Notes: generated by a model not told the origin, from the letters alone. A stretch of DNA of 64,000 nucleotides from PMG-095 sp037200885 (GCA_037200885.1 JBBCIN010000003.1:310001-374000), one strand, 5' to 3'. Shown: positions 36,510 through 45,101, numbered from the stretch's first letter. A program made the numbers and translations.

Positions 36510-36556
36510 TTGTCGATGGTCACGCGCCAAGGCGTGCATCGGCTCAGCCTTCGGCG
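36510..36556 (+). repeat. Dispersed repeat copy R1 (GATGGTC-N25-GCCTTCGGCG)
   Basis: GATGGTC at 36515 and GCCTTCGGCG at 36547: start-to-start spacing 32 nt, the same as in the three other copies. CACGC...GCGTG after GATGGT can form a hairpin. It overlaps the 3' end of the M29-like peptidase, which is on the opposite strand. Confidence 0.6.
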
Positions 36557-37572
36557 GCGCGTTGCGCTTGCCACGCGCCGTCAGCGTAGACGACCTCGCC
36601 GTCGAGCAGCACTCGCGTGGTCACGACGAAGGTGTCGACGTGGTGGCGGGCTTCGCGACGATCGAGGTGCGGTTTCTTGTACACACCGTGGCGGGCGCCC
36701 AGTGATAGATGAACGCCACAGACACGTTCGAACGCGCCCACATCGGCAACGCGACGCTCGCGCGAGAACGCACGATTCATCCCGAAGCCGAGCTCGCGCA
36801 ACCAAACTTCTCGCTCGTCCGTGCGAATAGCGGCGAGCACTTGCTCGAAGTCAGGCGAGGAGTCGAGCGCGCCGACGACGCGGCCGCGTTCGATCAACAG
36901 CGTGATCGGGACCTCGGGGACGTTGAGCCGAAACGAGGTATCGGTGAAGGCGTAGATTTTTACGCGACCGTGCACGCGCTCGAGATCGCGGGCTTCGCTG
37001 AAGACCTCGCCGATTGGGAACAAGCTGCCGACGTTCTTTAGGCCAGCGAAGTGGCCGATGTTGAGCTTGGCGGGCTCCAATTGGCAATCGAAGCGAAGCA
37101 GCTCGCCGTCACTCTCGATTTGCGCGGAGGCGGCGACGTCCATACGCGCCTTCAAGGCGTGGCCGACACCGCGGTAATATGCGGGCTCGTAGGCCAAGGC
37201 AGCAACATAGTGCTCGACCTCGCTCGTGGCCATCCGGTCCAAGTTCGCGTGTTCGATGACTTTGATGCCGCGCCGGAACAGCTCAACGCGCGTGCGAAAC
37301 TCCGGGATGCGAAACACGCTCGACTGAATCAAAACGACCAGGTCGTGCTCGCGGAGTCCGGCAAAAGCCGCTTTTACCGCGACGACTCCGTCAATATCGA
37401 ACGAGAGCAGCCGCGCATCGGGCAGGCACGCGCGATACGTTTGCGTGAGCAAACGCGACAGCTCACTGTGCTCGTCGGCAATCACGAGCGCCATTTGGTC
37501 GCCCGTGTGCTCCAGCGCCAGCGCAAGAGTGTCTCCGACATTTCGCATCGCAGCGGCAGCAATCGCGCTCAT
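36544..37572 (-). CDS. Aminopeptidase-like protein (M29/aminopeptidase T-related)
   Basis: About 342 residues from the ATG at 37572 (MSAIAAAAMRNVGDT). The N-terminal domain has LALEHTGDQMALVIADEHS, and the C-terminal half LRELGFGMNRAF ... HLSLGARHGVY ... HHVDTFV, a Glu/His pattern shared with metal-dependent M29 aminopeptidases and related archaeal proteins. The expected role is removal of N-terminal residues from peptides in the cytoplasm; the metal-ligand assignment is not certain. The frame remains open upstream for about 85 codons, which overlaps the methyltransferase region and looks non-native. It starts 168 bp from the divergent MnmC-like gene. Confidence 0.65.
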   Translation of the reverse strand: MSAIAAAAMRNVGDTLALALEHTGDQMALVIADEHSELSRLLTQTYRACLPDARLLSFDIDGVVAVKAAFAGLREHDLVVLIQSSVFRIPEFRTRVELFRRGIKVIEHANLDRMATSEVEHYVAALAYEPAYYRGVGHALKARMDVAASAQIESDGELLRFDCQLEPAKLNIGHFAGLKNVGSLFPIGEVFSEARDLERVHGRVKIYAFTDTSFRLNVPEVPITLLIERGRVVGALDSSPDFEQVLAAIRTDEREVWLRELGFGMNRAFSRERRVADVGAFERVCGVHLSLGARHGVYKKPHLDRREARHHVDTFVVTTRVLLDGEVVYADGAWQAQRAAEG

Positions 37573-37740
37573 CGAGGCATCGTCGTAGCTAATCGCGAAG
37601 CGGTCCGCGCGACCCCGCCACGCCAGTCTTGCTGGCGAATTCTCCGGCGCTCTTCTGCGGTGGGCACGCCCGCAAGCGTAGCACGAGCACGGCCGATTCC
37701 AGGGTTGGCAGCGACGTCGCAGACCGCTAAAAAGGCGACC

Positions 37741-38568
37741 ATGCCCCGCGATGGCGACTTCGAGCTCGTCACCCTGCAGAACGGCACGCGCGCCGTGCGC
37801 CACCTGGGCCACGGTGAAGTGATGCATCCGTCAGTGGGCCCGTGGCAGGAGGCGCGCGCGCTGTACGTCGAACAGTCACGCTTGGCGGAAAAGCTGCAAG
37901 TCGACGGGCCGCCGTTGCACGTCTGGGACGTGGGTCTCGGCGCAGGCACGAACGCGGTCGCAGCGCTGACATGCGCCCGTGAGCTCGGCGCGCGCCAACG
38001 CCGTGAGCTCAGGGTCGTGAGCTTCGAGATCGATCTGGCGCCTCTGCGGTTGGCCCTCGCCGATGCTCAGGGCTTCCCATTTTTGCAGCCATTTGCCGAT
38101 GCAGGCGCAGCGCTGCTGAGGGGCGAGCGCTGGAGCGAAGAGCGATCGCATTGGCAGCTCCACCTCGATGACGCAACAAAGCTGTGGCAGAGCAGCTGGG
38201 AACCCGCAGACCTGATCTTTTTCGATCCATTCTCACCGGCATCGAATCCGGCACTTTGGACGCCCAGCGCTTTCGCGCTGTTGCGCGCTCATGCGCGGGA
38301 AGACGGAGACGGCTGCAGTCTATTCACCTACAGTGCAGCCACGCCGACGCGGGTGTCACTGCTGCTCGGCGGGTTCTACGTGGGTACGGGGGTCGCCACT
38401 GGCATGAAAAAAGAGACCACCGCGGCCGCGACGCAACGCGCGTTGCTCGCTCGACCCCTCGACGCGCGCTGGCTCTCGCGCTGGGAGCGCTCGGCGGCGC
38501 AAGCCCCGCATGGCGTGCCGTTGAGTGAGGAGATCGAGAGAGCGGTACGCGGGCATCGGCAATTCTGA
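37741..38568 (+). CDS. MnmC/MnmD-like SAM-dependent methyltransferase
   Basis: A 275-residue methyltransferase of the DUF752/MnmC N-terminal type: SAM-binding VWDVGLGAGTNAVAALT, FEIDLAPLRLAL, and the catalytic DLIFFDPFSPASNPALWT segment (DPF..P). In other bacteria this domain methylates aminomethyl-uridine in the tRNA wobble base (mnm5U34). The C-terminal FAD oxidase domain of bifunctional MnmC is absent, so it is the methyltransferase-only (MnmD) form. ATG at 37741; a long open frame upstream is antisense to the M29-like gene and was trimmed. Confidence 0.8.
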   Translation: MPRDGDFELVTLQNGTRAVRHLGHGEVMHPSVGPWQEARALYVEQSRLAEKLQVDGPPLHVWDVGLGAGTNAVAALTCARELGARQRRELRVVSFEIDLAPLRLALADAQGFPFLQPFADAGAALLRGERWSEERSHWQLHLDDATKLWQSSWEPADLIFFDPFSPASNPALWTPSAFALLRAHAREDGDGCSLFTYSAATPTRVSLLLGGFYVGTGVATGMKKETTAAATQRALLARPLDARWLSRWERSAAQAPHGVPLSEEIERAVRGHRQF

Positions 38569-38621
38569 TCCCAACCTCGGCCCCGTGCCGTATGCTGCGC
38601 GCCAGCTCAACCGGTGATCCC

Positions 38622-39026
38622 ATGCTCTCAGGCTCTTGTCTCTGCGGTACCGTGAAGTACGAAGCTCAAGGCCCGCTGACCGCGGTCGCTCGCTGCCACT
38701 GCGTGCAATGTCGCAAAGCGTCCGGGGCGGAGTTTGCGACCAATGGCTCCGTTCCGCTGGCGGGTTTTCACGTCGTCTCGGGAAAAGACGCGCTCGGGCG
38801 TTTCGAGTCTTCGCCCGGGCAATTTCGGATCTTCTGCAGCCGCTGCGGGTCGCCGCTGTTCAAGGAATCTTCGAACAACCCGCGCGAGGTGAGATTGCGC
38901 TTGGGGTGCTTGGATTCGGAACTGGCGCAGGGTCCGACGCTGCACGTCTTCGTCTGTGAAAAGCCGAGCTGGTCGGAGATCTACGACCAGCTGCCGCAGC
39001 ACGCGCGGCTGCCTGGGGGGAGCTAG
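38622..39026 (+). CDS. GFA-family zinc protein (glutathione-dependent formaldehyde-activating-like)
   Basis: A 134-residue Gfa/CENP-V fold protein with the zinc motifs SCLCGTVKY, ARCHCVQCRKASG and FCSRCGSPLF. The family binds zinc through these Cys residues; the originally described role in S-hydroxymethyl-glutathione formation does not hold for all members. Cytoplasmic. I chose the ATG at 38622, which places LSGSCLCG directly at the N-terminus; another ATG 30 bp upstream is in frame. It lies 53 bp after the methyltransferase on the same strand. Confidence 0.85.
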   Translation: MLSGSCLCGTVKYEAQGPLTAVARCHCVQCRKASGAEFATNGSVPLAGFHVVSGKDALGRFESSPGQFRIFCSRCGSPLFKESSNNPREVRLRLGCLDSELAQGPTLHVFVCEKPSWSEIYDQLPQHARLPGGS

Positions 39027-39097
39027 CTCTGCGTTCTAGGGGGGCGCGTCGCAGAGCGGCCGGCCATGAAGCCGCGCGCTTTGCCGACGCGCGCGCG

Positions 39098-40357
39098 TTG
39101 GCGTCGCTGCGCGTCGTGGTTTCAGCACTGATCCTGATTTCACCTGAGCTTCACCAGGCGGCTGGGTTGGCGGCGCGCCCCGAGCTGTTGGACTTCGTCC
39201 CGGAGGGCGCGCATTGGTTTGCGGCGCTGCATCTGACGCCGAGCGCAGCGCACATACTGCGGGTCATCGCGCTGTCGAGCGGCGGATTGGCGATGCTCGG
39301 CTTTTATTCGCGCGCGGCGCTCGCGCTGCTCACTCTATCGGCCATGCCGCTCTATGCGCTATCGCAATTTGGCGGCGCGGTGATGCACGACATGCATCTC
39401 TTTTGGTTTTCGGGGCTACTCGCACTGAGCCCTTGTGGGGATGTTTGGGCGCTCGATAGTTGGGGCACGCGACCCAGGCGCGCGGCTCGCGAATATGCGA
39501 TCCCGGTAGCGCTGTGTCGCGCGTTCTTGGGCGTCGTGTATTTCTTTCCGGGCTTGCACAAGTTGCTCGAATCAGGCTGGCAATGGGCGGCCGCGCCGCA
39601 CGTCGTGGCACAGATGCACGCCAAGTGGTTCGAGATGGCCGAGGTGCCTCGGCTGCGCATCGATCGCTACCCATGGTGGTGCTCACTCGGAGGGCATGCC
39701 GTCTTGTTGTTCGAGCTCGGCTTCTTTCCGCTCGTGAGTTGGCGCAAGACTCGTTCGCTCGCGGCCTTGTTGGGTCTCGGCTTTCACTGGGCCACGCAAG
39801 CCTTCTTTTTCATCCCCTTCGTGAGTCTGTGGGCGTGTTACGTCGTGCTCGCTCCCTGGGGTGTCCTGCATCGGCGCGCGAATAACGACATGCCAAAACC
39901 CACCCCAGGCTCGAGGCGGTCGACACTGCCAGCGCTGCTATTCGGCACGGTCGTGCTCGCGCTCGCGCTCGTGCAAGGCATGCGCGGTCAGACTCAAGCC
40001 TGGCCGATCGCGTGCTATCCGACGTTCGCCGCAATCATCGGCGACACTCTGCCCGATCTGCTGATCGAAGCAGAGTCCCCCACCGATCAGCGCGCGCGCT
40101 TCACCGGGCGCGAGCGTGGGCGGCGGACGCAAGCCGGATGGGGCCGAGTGTTCCGCATCTCCGGTGCGTACGGCGACCCCCCGGACGCAAACGCGCTCCG
40201 CGCCCACGCGCTCGACGCCGCACGGCGCGCGGGCATCTCACTCACGCCAGGCAGCACCCTGCGCGTGTATCGCGCGGACTACGCCACCGCGCCGGAGCTC
40301 TGGAACGGCGCGCCGCGAAACGCAGCCCTGTTGAGCAGTTTCCAATTGGAGCCGTAA
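39098..40357 (+). CDS. HTTM-type polytopic membrane protein
   Basis: A 419-residue membrane protein with about eight to nine hydrophobic helices. VYFFPGLHKLLESGWQWA, LFWFSGLLALSPCGDVWALD and HAVLLFELGFFPLVSW recall HTTM/vitamin K gamma-carboxylase-like domains common in bacterial DoxX-related families. The C-terminal 110 residues form a soluble domain ending LLSSFQLEP. The start is uncertain: TTG at 39098 is the first start codon in the frame, and the frame stays open upstream without a Met. Function unknown. Convergent with the collagen-like lipoprotein gene, 3 bp between stops. Confidence 0.65.
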   Translation: MASLRVVVSALILISPELHQAAGLAARPELLDFVPEGAHWFAALHLTPSAAHILRVIALSSGGLAMLGFYSRAALALLTLSAMPLYALSQFGGAVMHDMHLFWFSGLLALSPCGDVWALDSWGTRPRRAAREYAIPVALCRAFLGVVYFFPGLHKLLESGWQWAAAPHVVAQMHAKWFEMAEVPRLRIDRYPWWCSLGGHAVLLFELGFFPLVSWRKTRSLAALLGLGFHWATQAFFFIPFVSLWACYVVLAPWGVLHRRANNDMPKPTPGSRRSTLPALLFGTVVLALALVQGMRGQTQAWPIACYPTFAAIIGDTLPDLLIEAESPTDQRARFTGRERGRRTQAGWGRVFRISGAYGDPPDANALRAHALDAARRAGISLTPGSTLRVYRADYATAPELWNGAPRNAALLSSFQLEP

Positions 40358-40360
40358 CGC

Positions 40361-41008
40361 TCAGCCCGTACCGCCGGTGTGCCGCCCGCGACGTACGAAA
40401 CCACTCGGAATTGGCGAACCCTTCGCACCACTGCCCAAAGCCGCAAAGCCCTTCCAACCACCGGCCGAACCGGTGGACCCTTTGGAACCGCTGGCACCGG
40501 TGGACCCCTTCCAGCCGCCCGTTGAACCGGTGGACCCTTTGGAACCAGTCGCACCGGTGGATCCTTTCCAGGCGCCCGTTGAACCGGTGGACCCTTTGGC
40601 ACCGGTCGCACCGGTGGATCCTTTAGAGCCGGTGGCGGCCGTCGCACCTCGTCGACCGTCGCAACCCGTCGAACCGATGCAGCCCCCTGCACCACCCCTG
40701 GCGCCGATAGCGCCGCGCCCGCCACTTCCCCCCGAGGGAGGCGGGACTAAATTCCCGCTCGTCGGAGCGCCAGCAGTACTAGCGCCGGCTTTGGCGGAGC
40801 TGCCGCCTTGTCCGCTGGCTGCGCTTCCTCCAGCAGGGCTGCCGCCTTGTCCGCTGTGGGCGCTTCCTCCAGCGACGCTGCCGCCCTCGCCCTCATCCGA
40901 GATCAGCGATCGTCCGCCGCACGCCGCGACGTAGTTGATGGTCGCCGCGCCAACCGACGCGTGCAACAGCTTCCGAGATCGCGTCACCCTCCGCATATCG
41001 AGACTCAA
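40361..41008 (-). CDS. Collagen-like Gly-rich lipoprotein with SGNL motif
   Basis: A 215-residue secreted lipoprotein. The signal RKLLHASVGAATINYVAACG ends in a VAAC lipobox. A Gly/Ser spacer is followed by the motif PTSGNLVPPP (near residue 83), then Gly-X-Y-like repeats of the GSTGATG/KGSTGST kind with 19-residue period. The N-terminus is nearly the same as that of the lipoprotein at 42015-42482, so the two are paralogues flanking a ferritin-like gene. Collagen-like bacterial proteins usually form extended fibrous surface structures; a similar role is possible. An alternative Met at residue 5 would shorten it by four. Confidence 0.7.
   Translation of the reverse strand: MSLDMRRVTRSRKLLHASVGAATINYVAACGGRSLISDEGEGGSVAGGSAHSGQGGSPAGGSAASGQGGSSAKAGASTAGAPTSGNLVPPPSGGSGGRGAIGARGGAGGCIGSTGCDGRRGATAATGSKGSTGATGAKGSTGSTGAWKGSTGATGSKGSTGSTGGWKGSTGASGSKGSTGSAGGWKGFAALGSGAKGSPIPSGFVRRGRHTGGTG
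40467..40637. repeat. Three tandem 57-bp repeats
   Basis: Units at 40467-40523, 40524-40580 and 40581-40637 are closely similar 57-bp copies, each coding 19 residues (GST/GAT/SKG pattern) of the collagen-like region. Partial unit edges continue on both sides. The unit is a multiple of three, so copy-number change keeps the frame. Confidence 0.85.
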
Positions 41009-41118
41009 GCATGCTTTCTCCCGGGATGGAACGCTCGGAGATACGATATTTTCAAAGTTGAAGTAGCCAGTGACAACTGATTTTTCCCTCGTTTTTCCGG
41101 TTCGAGGTCGCTCCGCGA

Positions 41119-41165
41119 CGCCGAAGGCTGGGTCGCTCTTTGGCTTAGTTGGCGACCATCAACCC
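41119..41165 (-). repeat. Dispersed repeat copy R4 (reverse orientation)
   Basis: On the minus strand: GATGGTC (41160-41154), then GCCTTCGGCG beginning at 41128, start-to-start spacing 32 nt. A 6-bp stem GGTCGC...GCGACC encloses the middle. It lies between the ferritin-like gene and the collagen-like lipoprotein gene, downstream of the former on the same strand. Confidence 0.6.
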
Positions 41166-41178
41166 CCATCAACCCAGC

Positions 41179-42018
41179 TTATCGCGTCACTTCGTCTGGA
41201 ACGCGGAACTCGGACAGCTGGGCTTGGATCGGGATACCGCGGGCTTCCAGCGGAGCGATGACCAGGTTTTGCATCGAGCGACAGGCAAGCTCGAGGTAGG
41301 CGCCGGTTTGCATCCAACCCAGGACGTCATCTTCCAGACGGGGTTCGTTGCGGTGCGCGTGGAGATCGATCCATTGCGAGTACAGAAACCGAATCGCGAG
41401 ATCGGCGGAGACACCGAGGCGAGCCTTATCCGCGTCGGAGAAGCGTGGGCAGGCCCAATCGAGGAAGGTGAAGCCGAAGACGCCGTGTGCCGCTTCGTCT
41501 TTGACGATGCGGCCGAGCACGGCTTTTGGCAGAGGATGCTTGGCCACGTGCCAGGTGGCTCGCAAAAGTGGGATGGAAATCGCTTCGCCCACGCAGAAGA
41601 AACGCACGACCAGATCGGCTGCCTGCAAGAGTGGACTCAGTGAAGCATCGCAACCGAGCACCATCGCTTTGGGATCGTGGATGATTTCGGTGCCGCCGCC
41701 GAACTCCATCGCCATCCGCGCGCACAGTTCGACGTGCACCATCTCATCGAGTGGGAAGCGCGATGCGACCGCGATCAGATCGAGCGGTGCACGCGCCTCG
41801 ATCAAGGCTTGCAGGGTCAATGCGCAAGCGGCGCCCGTGCGATGCTCTTGATACGCAGAGCCGGTCCAAGCTTTGCGCGCGGTGATCCGTTGCTCCTCCG
41901 CCACTCGTGACAAATCGAGCGAGCCCCAGGGCATTGCCTCGACCTCGGGGCGCATGCGCCGGAAACGTTGCTCCGTCGCACCGCCGAGGAGCTCGAGTTC
42001 GAAAAGCTCAGCGTTCAT
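41179..42018 (-). CDS. Ferritin-like di-iron protein
   Basis: A 279-residue all-helical protein with a ferritin-like four-helix metal site: Glu58 (YQEHRTG), Glu92xxHis95 (DEMVHVE), Glu145 (VGEAIS) and Glu175xxHis178 (KDEAAHG), the classic two ExxH plus two Glu pattern for a di-iron centre. Length and sequence do not match bacterioferritin or ribonucleotide reductase; the reaction (oxidase, hydroxylase or iron storage) is unknown. It has no signal peptide, so it is cytoplasmic. Its start overlaps the stop of the SGNL lipoprotein at 42015 by 4 bp, so the two are translationally coupled. Confidence 0.75.
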   Translation of the reverse strand: MNAELFELELLGGATEQRFRRMRPEVEAMPWGSLDLSRVAEEQRITARKAWTGSAYQEHRTGAACALTLQALIEARAPLDLIAVASRFPLDEMVHVELCARMAMEFGGGTEIIHDPKAMVLGCDASLSPLLQAADLVVRFFCVGEAISIPLLRATWHVAKHPLPKAVLGRIVKDEAAHGVFGFTFLDWACPRFSDADKARLGVSADLAIRFLYSQWIDLHAHRNEPRLEDDVLGWMQTGAYLELACRSMQNLVIAPLEARGIPIQAQLSEFRVPDEVTR

Positions 42019-42482
42019 ACTCCCGCCGCACCGCCCGAGTGGCCTCCGGAACCGCTTGCCCCTCCTTTGCCAGCGGCACCGCCGTTGCCGCTTGCGCCGC
42101 CTTTGCCACCCGCGCCGCCGACCGGTGGGGCCATCAGATTGCCGGTGGTGAAGCCGGCTCCTCCGACGAACCCTGCGCCCGCGCGACCCGCGCTGCCGCC
42201 CGCGCCGGCCGCAGTGCCACCTGCGCCGCTCACCACGGAGCCACCTGCTCCTCCGCCACCGTCACCGCCGTCCGCGTCCCATGGGGGCGCCGGTAAGTTC
42301 CCACTCGTCGGCGGGATGCCAGCCGTGCCTGCGCCCGCGTTGCCGCTTTGCCCGCTGCTCGCGCCGGCCTGTGGTACCGGAGAGGGCTCTTCGGTGGTGT
42401 TGCCGCATGCCGCGACGTAGTTGATCGTGGCGACGCCCACCGACGCGATCAACAGCTTCCGTCCCCCAGTCGGCTTCCGCAT
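42015..42482 (-). CDS. Gly-rich lipoprotein with two SGNL-type motifs
   Basis: A 155-residue exported lipoprotein: signal RKLLIASVGVATINYVAACG with VAAC lipobox, a Gly/Ala-rich body, and two copies of the same short motif: TSGNLPAPPWD (near residue 60) and TTGNLMAPPVG (near residue 114). The motif also occurs in the paralogue at 40361. The first gene of an operon with the ferritin-like protein (4-bp overlap). The repeated TGNLxAPP-type element suggests a recognition site for a partner protein; nothing is known of its function. ATG start at 42482. Confidence 0.75.
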   Translation of the reverse strand: MRKPTGGRKLLIASVGVATINYVAACGNTTEEPSPVPQAGASSGQSGNAGAGTAGIPPTSGNLPAPPWDADGGDGGGGAGGSVVSGAGGTAAGAGGSAGRAGAGFVGGAGFTTGNLMAPPVGGAGGKGGASGNGGAAGKGGASGSGGHSGGAAGV

Positions 42483-42580
42483 ATCACTAGCAAAGCACGC
42501 CTCGCGCCAGGAGGGAACGCCCAGAAACGCGGCATTTCTCGGGCGAGACCAGGAGTGTTTGGCTCAGCGTGTGCCATTGG

Positions 42581-42625
42581 GTTGATGGTCACGCGACACA
42601 ACGCGTAGCGGCGCGGCCTTCGGCG
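42581..42625 (+). repeat. Dispersed repeat copy R2
   Basis: GATGGTC at 42584 and GCCTTCGGCG at 42616, start-to-start spacing 32 nt, upstream of the Nudix gene and reading toward it. ACGCG...CGCGT after GATGGTC can pair as a stem. The sequence GCGCTATTTCTTC shortly after also appears near R3 (CGCGCTATCTTG). Confidence 0.6.
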
Positions 42626-42695
42626 TCCGTTCGCGGCGCTATTTCTTCAGCTTTAACTGGAAGATTGCTCGAACATCGAGCAAGAGTTCACGACC

Positions 42696-43307
42696 ATGGA
42701 ACGGATCGCGTGGTTGCAACGGCTTCAGAGCATTACCCAAGCCGGCCTGACGTATGCGCGCGACCCGTATGATCGGCAGCGCTACGAGCAACTGCAAGAG
42801 TTGGCAGCAGAAATCGCGGGCAGCATCGCGCCAGCGAGGAACGAGTCGTGGCTCGAGATCATTCGCGCCGAGAAGGGCTACGCCACGCCCAAAGTGGACG
42901 TGCGAGCGGTGGTCGAGCAAAACGGCAAGTTGCTCTTCATGCGTGAGTCACATGACGGTTTGTGGTCGCTACCCGGAGGGTGGGCAGACATCGGGGAATC
43001 CCCGTCCCAAATCGCAGAACGCGAGGTGCTCGAGGAAACCGGCTTCGAAGTCGAAGCGAGCAAGTTGCTCGCGGTGTACGACAAGGCGCGCCACGCGCAC
43101 CCGCCCGAGTTTTGGTATTGCTACAAGTTGTTCGTGCGCTGCGAGCTGCGCGGGGGCGCCCCGACTCGTGGCCTCGAAACGCTGGATACCGGTTTTTTCG
43201 GGATGAACGAGATCCCGCCACTGTCGACTCCGCGCGTGACAGAGGGCCAGGTGCGGCGCATGTTCGAACACCTTGCCGCGCCGGAGCTGCCCACTGATTT
43301 CGACTGA
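42696..43307 (+). CDS. Nudix hydrolase with N-terminal regulatory domain
   Basis: A 203-residue hydrolase. The Nudix box is GWADIGESPSQIAEREVLEETGFEV, reading G-x5-E-x7-REV-x-EE-x-G, preceded by the N-terminal helical extension of the NUDIX_N type (WLQRLQSITQAGLTYARDPYDRQRYEQL). It cleaves nucleoside-diphosphate-linked compounds (NX-P-P-X) using Mg2+. The subgroup with this N-terminal domain is often annotated as ADP-ribose or GDP-sugar pyrophosphatase; the substrate is not determined here. ATG start. Upstream is a dispersed repeat copy. Confidence 0.9.
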   Translation: MERIAWLQRLQSITQAGLTYARDPYDRQRYEQLQELAAEIAGSIAPARNESWLEIIRAEKGYATPKVDVRAVVEQNGKLLFMRESHDGLWSLPGGWADIGESPSQIAEREVLEETGFEVEASKLLAVYDKARHAHPPEFWYCYKLFVRCELRGGAPTRGLETLDTGFFGMNEIPPLSTPRVTEGQVRRMFEHLAAPELPTDFD

Positions 43308-43374
43308 GGAGCTCAGCGCGCTAAACTGCCGGCCACCACTCACGATTCACAATCGGCAATTGGCGGAGGTAAAC

Positions 43375-44133
43375 ATGGAACTCAAAGGCAACACGATCCT
43401 GATCACGGGCGGCTCATCCGGGATCGGCATGGCCATCGCAGCGCGGTTCATCGAGCTCGGCAACGAGGTGATCGTCACTGGTCGCCGCGCATCAGCGCTA
43501 GAGGAATTCAAAGCCAAGTATCCGAGCGTTCACACTCTGGTCAACGACGCGGGCAAGCCCGCGGATCGCGTCGCATTGGCAGGCTGGGCGACGCGCGAGT
43601 TCCCGCGCTTGAACGTGGTCATCAACAATGCCGGGATCCAACGCAAAGTGAGCTTGCATGAGGGCGAACCGTGGGCAGACACGGCGCAGGAAATCGAGAT
43701 CAACCTCGCGGCGCCGATCCACTTGGCTGCGCTGTTCGTGCCGCATTTGCGGCTGCAGCCCAAGGCGCAGATCATGAACGTGAGCTCCGGTCTGGCGTTC
43801 GTGCCGCTCGCGCACATGCCCGTGTACTGCGCCACCAAAGCCGCGCTCCATTCGTTCACGATGTCTTTGCGCGAACAGCTGAAAGCGACCACCATTTCGG
43901 TAACGGAGATTATTCCGCCCGCCGTGAAGACGAACCTGGGCGGCTCGCATGATTTCGGCGAAGAGCTCGCCGACTACGTCGATTCGGTGTTCACGCAACT
44001 GTCCACCGAGGCGAGCGAGCTCACCTTCGGATTTTCTGGCCGCTCGAGTCAGATGTCACGCGCGGACATGGACCAGCTATTTCAGCGGATGAACAGCGGA
44101 AGCCCCCCGGGCGCGCCGCCAGCGCGAAAGTAG
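43375..44133 (+). CDS. Short-chain dehydrogenase/reductase (DltE-like)
   Basis: A 252-residue oxidoreductase with the Rossmann SDR set: TGGSSGIG for NAD(P) binding, NNAG, catalytic Ser in MNVSSGLAF, and YxxxK as YCATK. DltE-like dehydrogenase group. ATG at 43375 with GGAGG eight bases upstream chooses this start over an earlier in-frame one. It lies 68 bp after the Nudix gene and 48 bp before a quinone-type oxidoreductase, so these may form an operon. Reduces or oxidises a small alcohol/ketone in the cytoplasm; substrate unknown. Confidence 0.85.
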   Translation: MELKGNTILITGGSSGIGMAIAARFIELGNEVIVTGRRASALEEFKAKYPSVHTLVNDAGKPADRVALAGWATREFPRLNVVINNAGIQRKVSLHEGEPWADTAQEIEINLAAPIHLAALFVPHLRLQPKAQIMNVSSGLAFVPLAHMPVYCATKAALHSFTMSLREQLKATTISVTEIIPPAVKTNLGGSHDFGEELADYVDSVFTQLSTEASELTFGFSGRSSQMSRADMDQLFQRMNSGSPPGAPPARK

Positions 44134-44180
44134 CTTCGCTTCGGCCTAGTTCCTGCAAGCAATGAGCGCAGGAGGCACGA

Positions 44181-45101
44181 ATGCAAGCCATCGTATTGTC
44201 GGAGTACGGCGATCCCAATCGGCTCGAGCTTCGAAATCACCCAGAGCCCGAGCCGGGCGCGGGACAAATCAAGATCCGCGTGGCCAGTACCAGCCTCAAC
44301 CCGGTGGACTGGAAGCTGCGCAGCGGTGCACTTCAAAAAGTGATGCCGCTCGAGCTACCCGCGATACTGGGGCGAGATGCCGCGGGCGAGGTCGTTCGCG
44401 TCGGCGCGGGTGTCACAGCCTTCAAAGAGGGAGACCACGTACTCGGCGTGGTCAACGGTGCTTACGCACAGTTCGTGGTCGCTGCGGAAGAAGCGTGGGC
44501 AAAGATCCCAGAGGGTCTATCGGCCAAAGACGCGGGCGCTCTGCCGCTCGCGTTGCTCACCGGTGATCAATTGGCGGAAGCGACCCTAGGCCCCAGCGCG
44601 GGCGCGGGCCTGACGGTCTTGGTTACCGGGGCGCTCGGCGCCGTGGGCCGAGTTGCCGTGTGGAGCATCAAGCAACGCGGCACCCGCGTGCTCGCCGGCG
44701 TGCGCTCGAACCGCTTGGACGACGCAAAGTCGCTCGACGTCGACGGCGTTGTGGCCCTAGATGACGAGAGTGCGCTCGCTCAACTCGCGCCGCTCGATTG
44801 CGTCGCGGACACCGTGGGCGGCGAAACGATCGCCAAGCTTTTGCCCAAGATCAAAGCCAACGGCACCATCGGCAGCGTGGTCGGCCAGCCCCCGTTGGCC
44901 AAGGAGCGCGGCCTGATGGTCAGCGCCTTCATGTCGCACCCCGACAGTCCGCGCCTCGCGCTACTGGCTGCGGCGGTCGCAGCCGGGTCGCTAAAACTGC
45001 CGATCGCCAAACGCTTCCCCCTGGCTGAGGCACCCGCTGCCCACGCACTGGCCGAACGCGGCGGCGCGGGCGGCAAAATATTGCTGATGCCCTTTGCGTG
45101 A
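44181..45101 (+). CDS. NADP-dependent quinone oxidoreductase-like (zinc-independent MDR)
   Basis: A 306-residue medium-chain reductase: N-terminal GroES-like domain (YGDPNRLELRNHPEPEPG; GRDAAGEVVRVG), then a Rossmann domain with VTGALGAVGRVAVW and CVADTVGGETI. It lacks the structural-zinc Cys cluster of alcohol dehydrogenases, as expected for quinone oxidoreductase/CAA-type members. Reduces activated alkenes or quinones with NADPH. Ribosome site GGAGG lies about 6 bases before the ATG. Follows the SDR gene by 47 bp, same strand, likely co-transcribed. Confidence 0.85.
   Translation: MQAIVLSEYGDPNRLELRNHPEPEPGAGQIKIRVASTSLNPVDWKLRSGALQKVMPLELPAILGRDAAGEVVRVGAGVTAFKEGDHVLGVVNGAYAQFVVAAEEAWAKIPEGLSAKDAGALPLALLTGDQLAEATLGPSAGAGLTVLVTGALGAVGRVAVWSIKQRGTRVLAGVRSNRLDDAKSLDVDGVVALDDESALAQLAPLDCVADTVGGETIAKLLPKIKANGTIGSVVGQPPLAKERGLMVSAFMSHPDSPRLALLAAAVAAGSLKLPIAKRFPLAEAPAAHALAERGGAGGKILLMPFA

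Noticed and set aside
37051..37740. Long open plus frame before the methyltransferase
   Set aside because: Antisense to the M29-like gene; the methyltransferase starts cleanly at the ATG at 37741.
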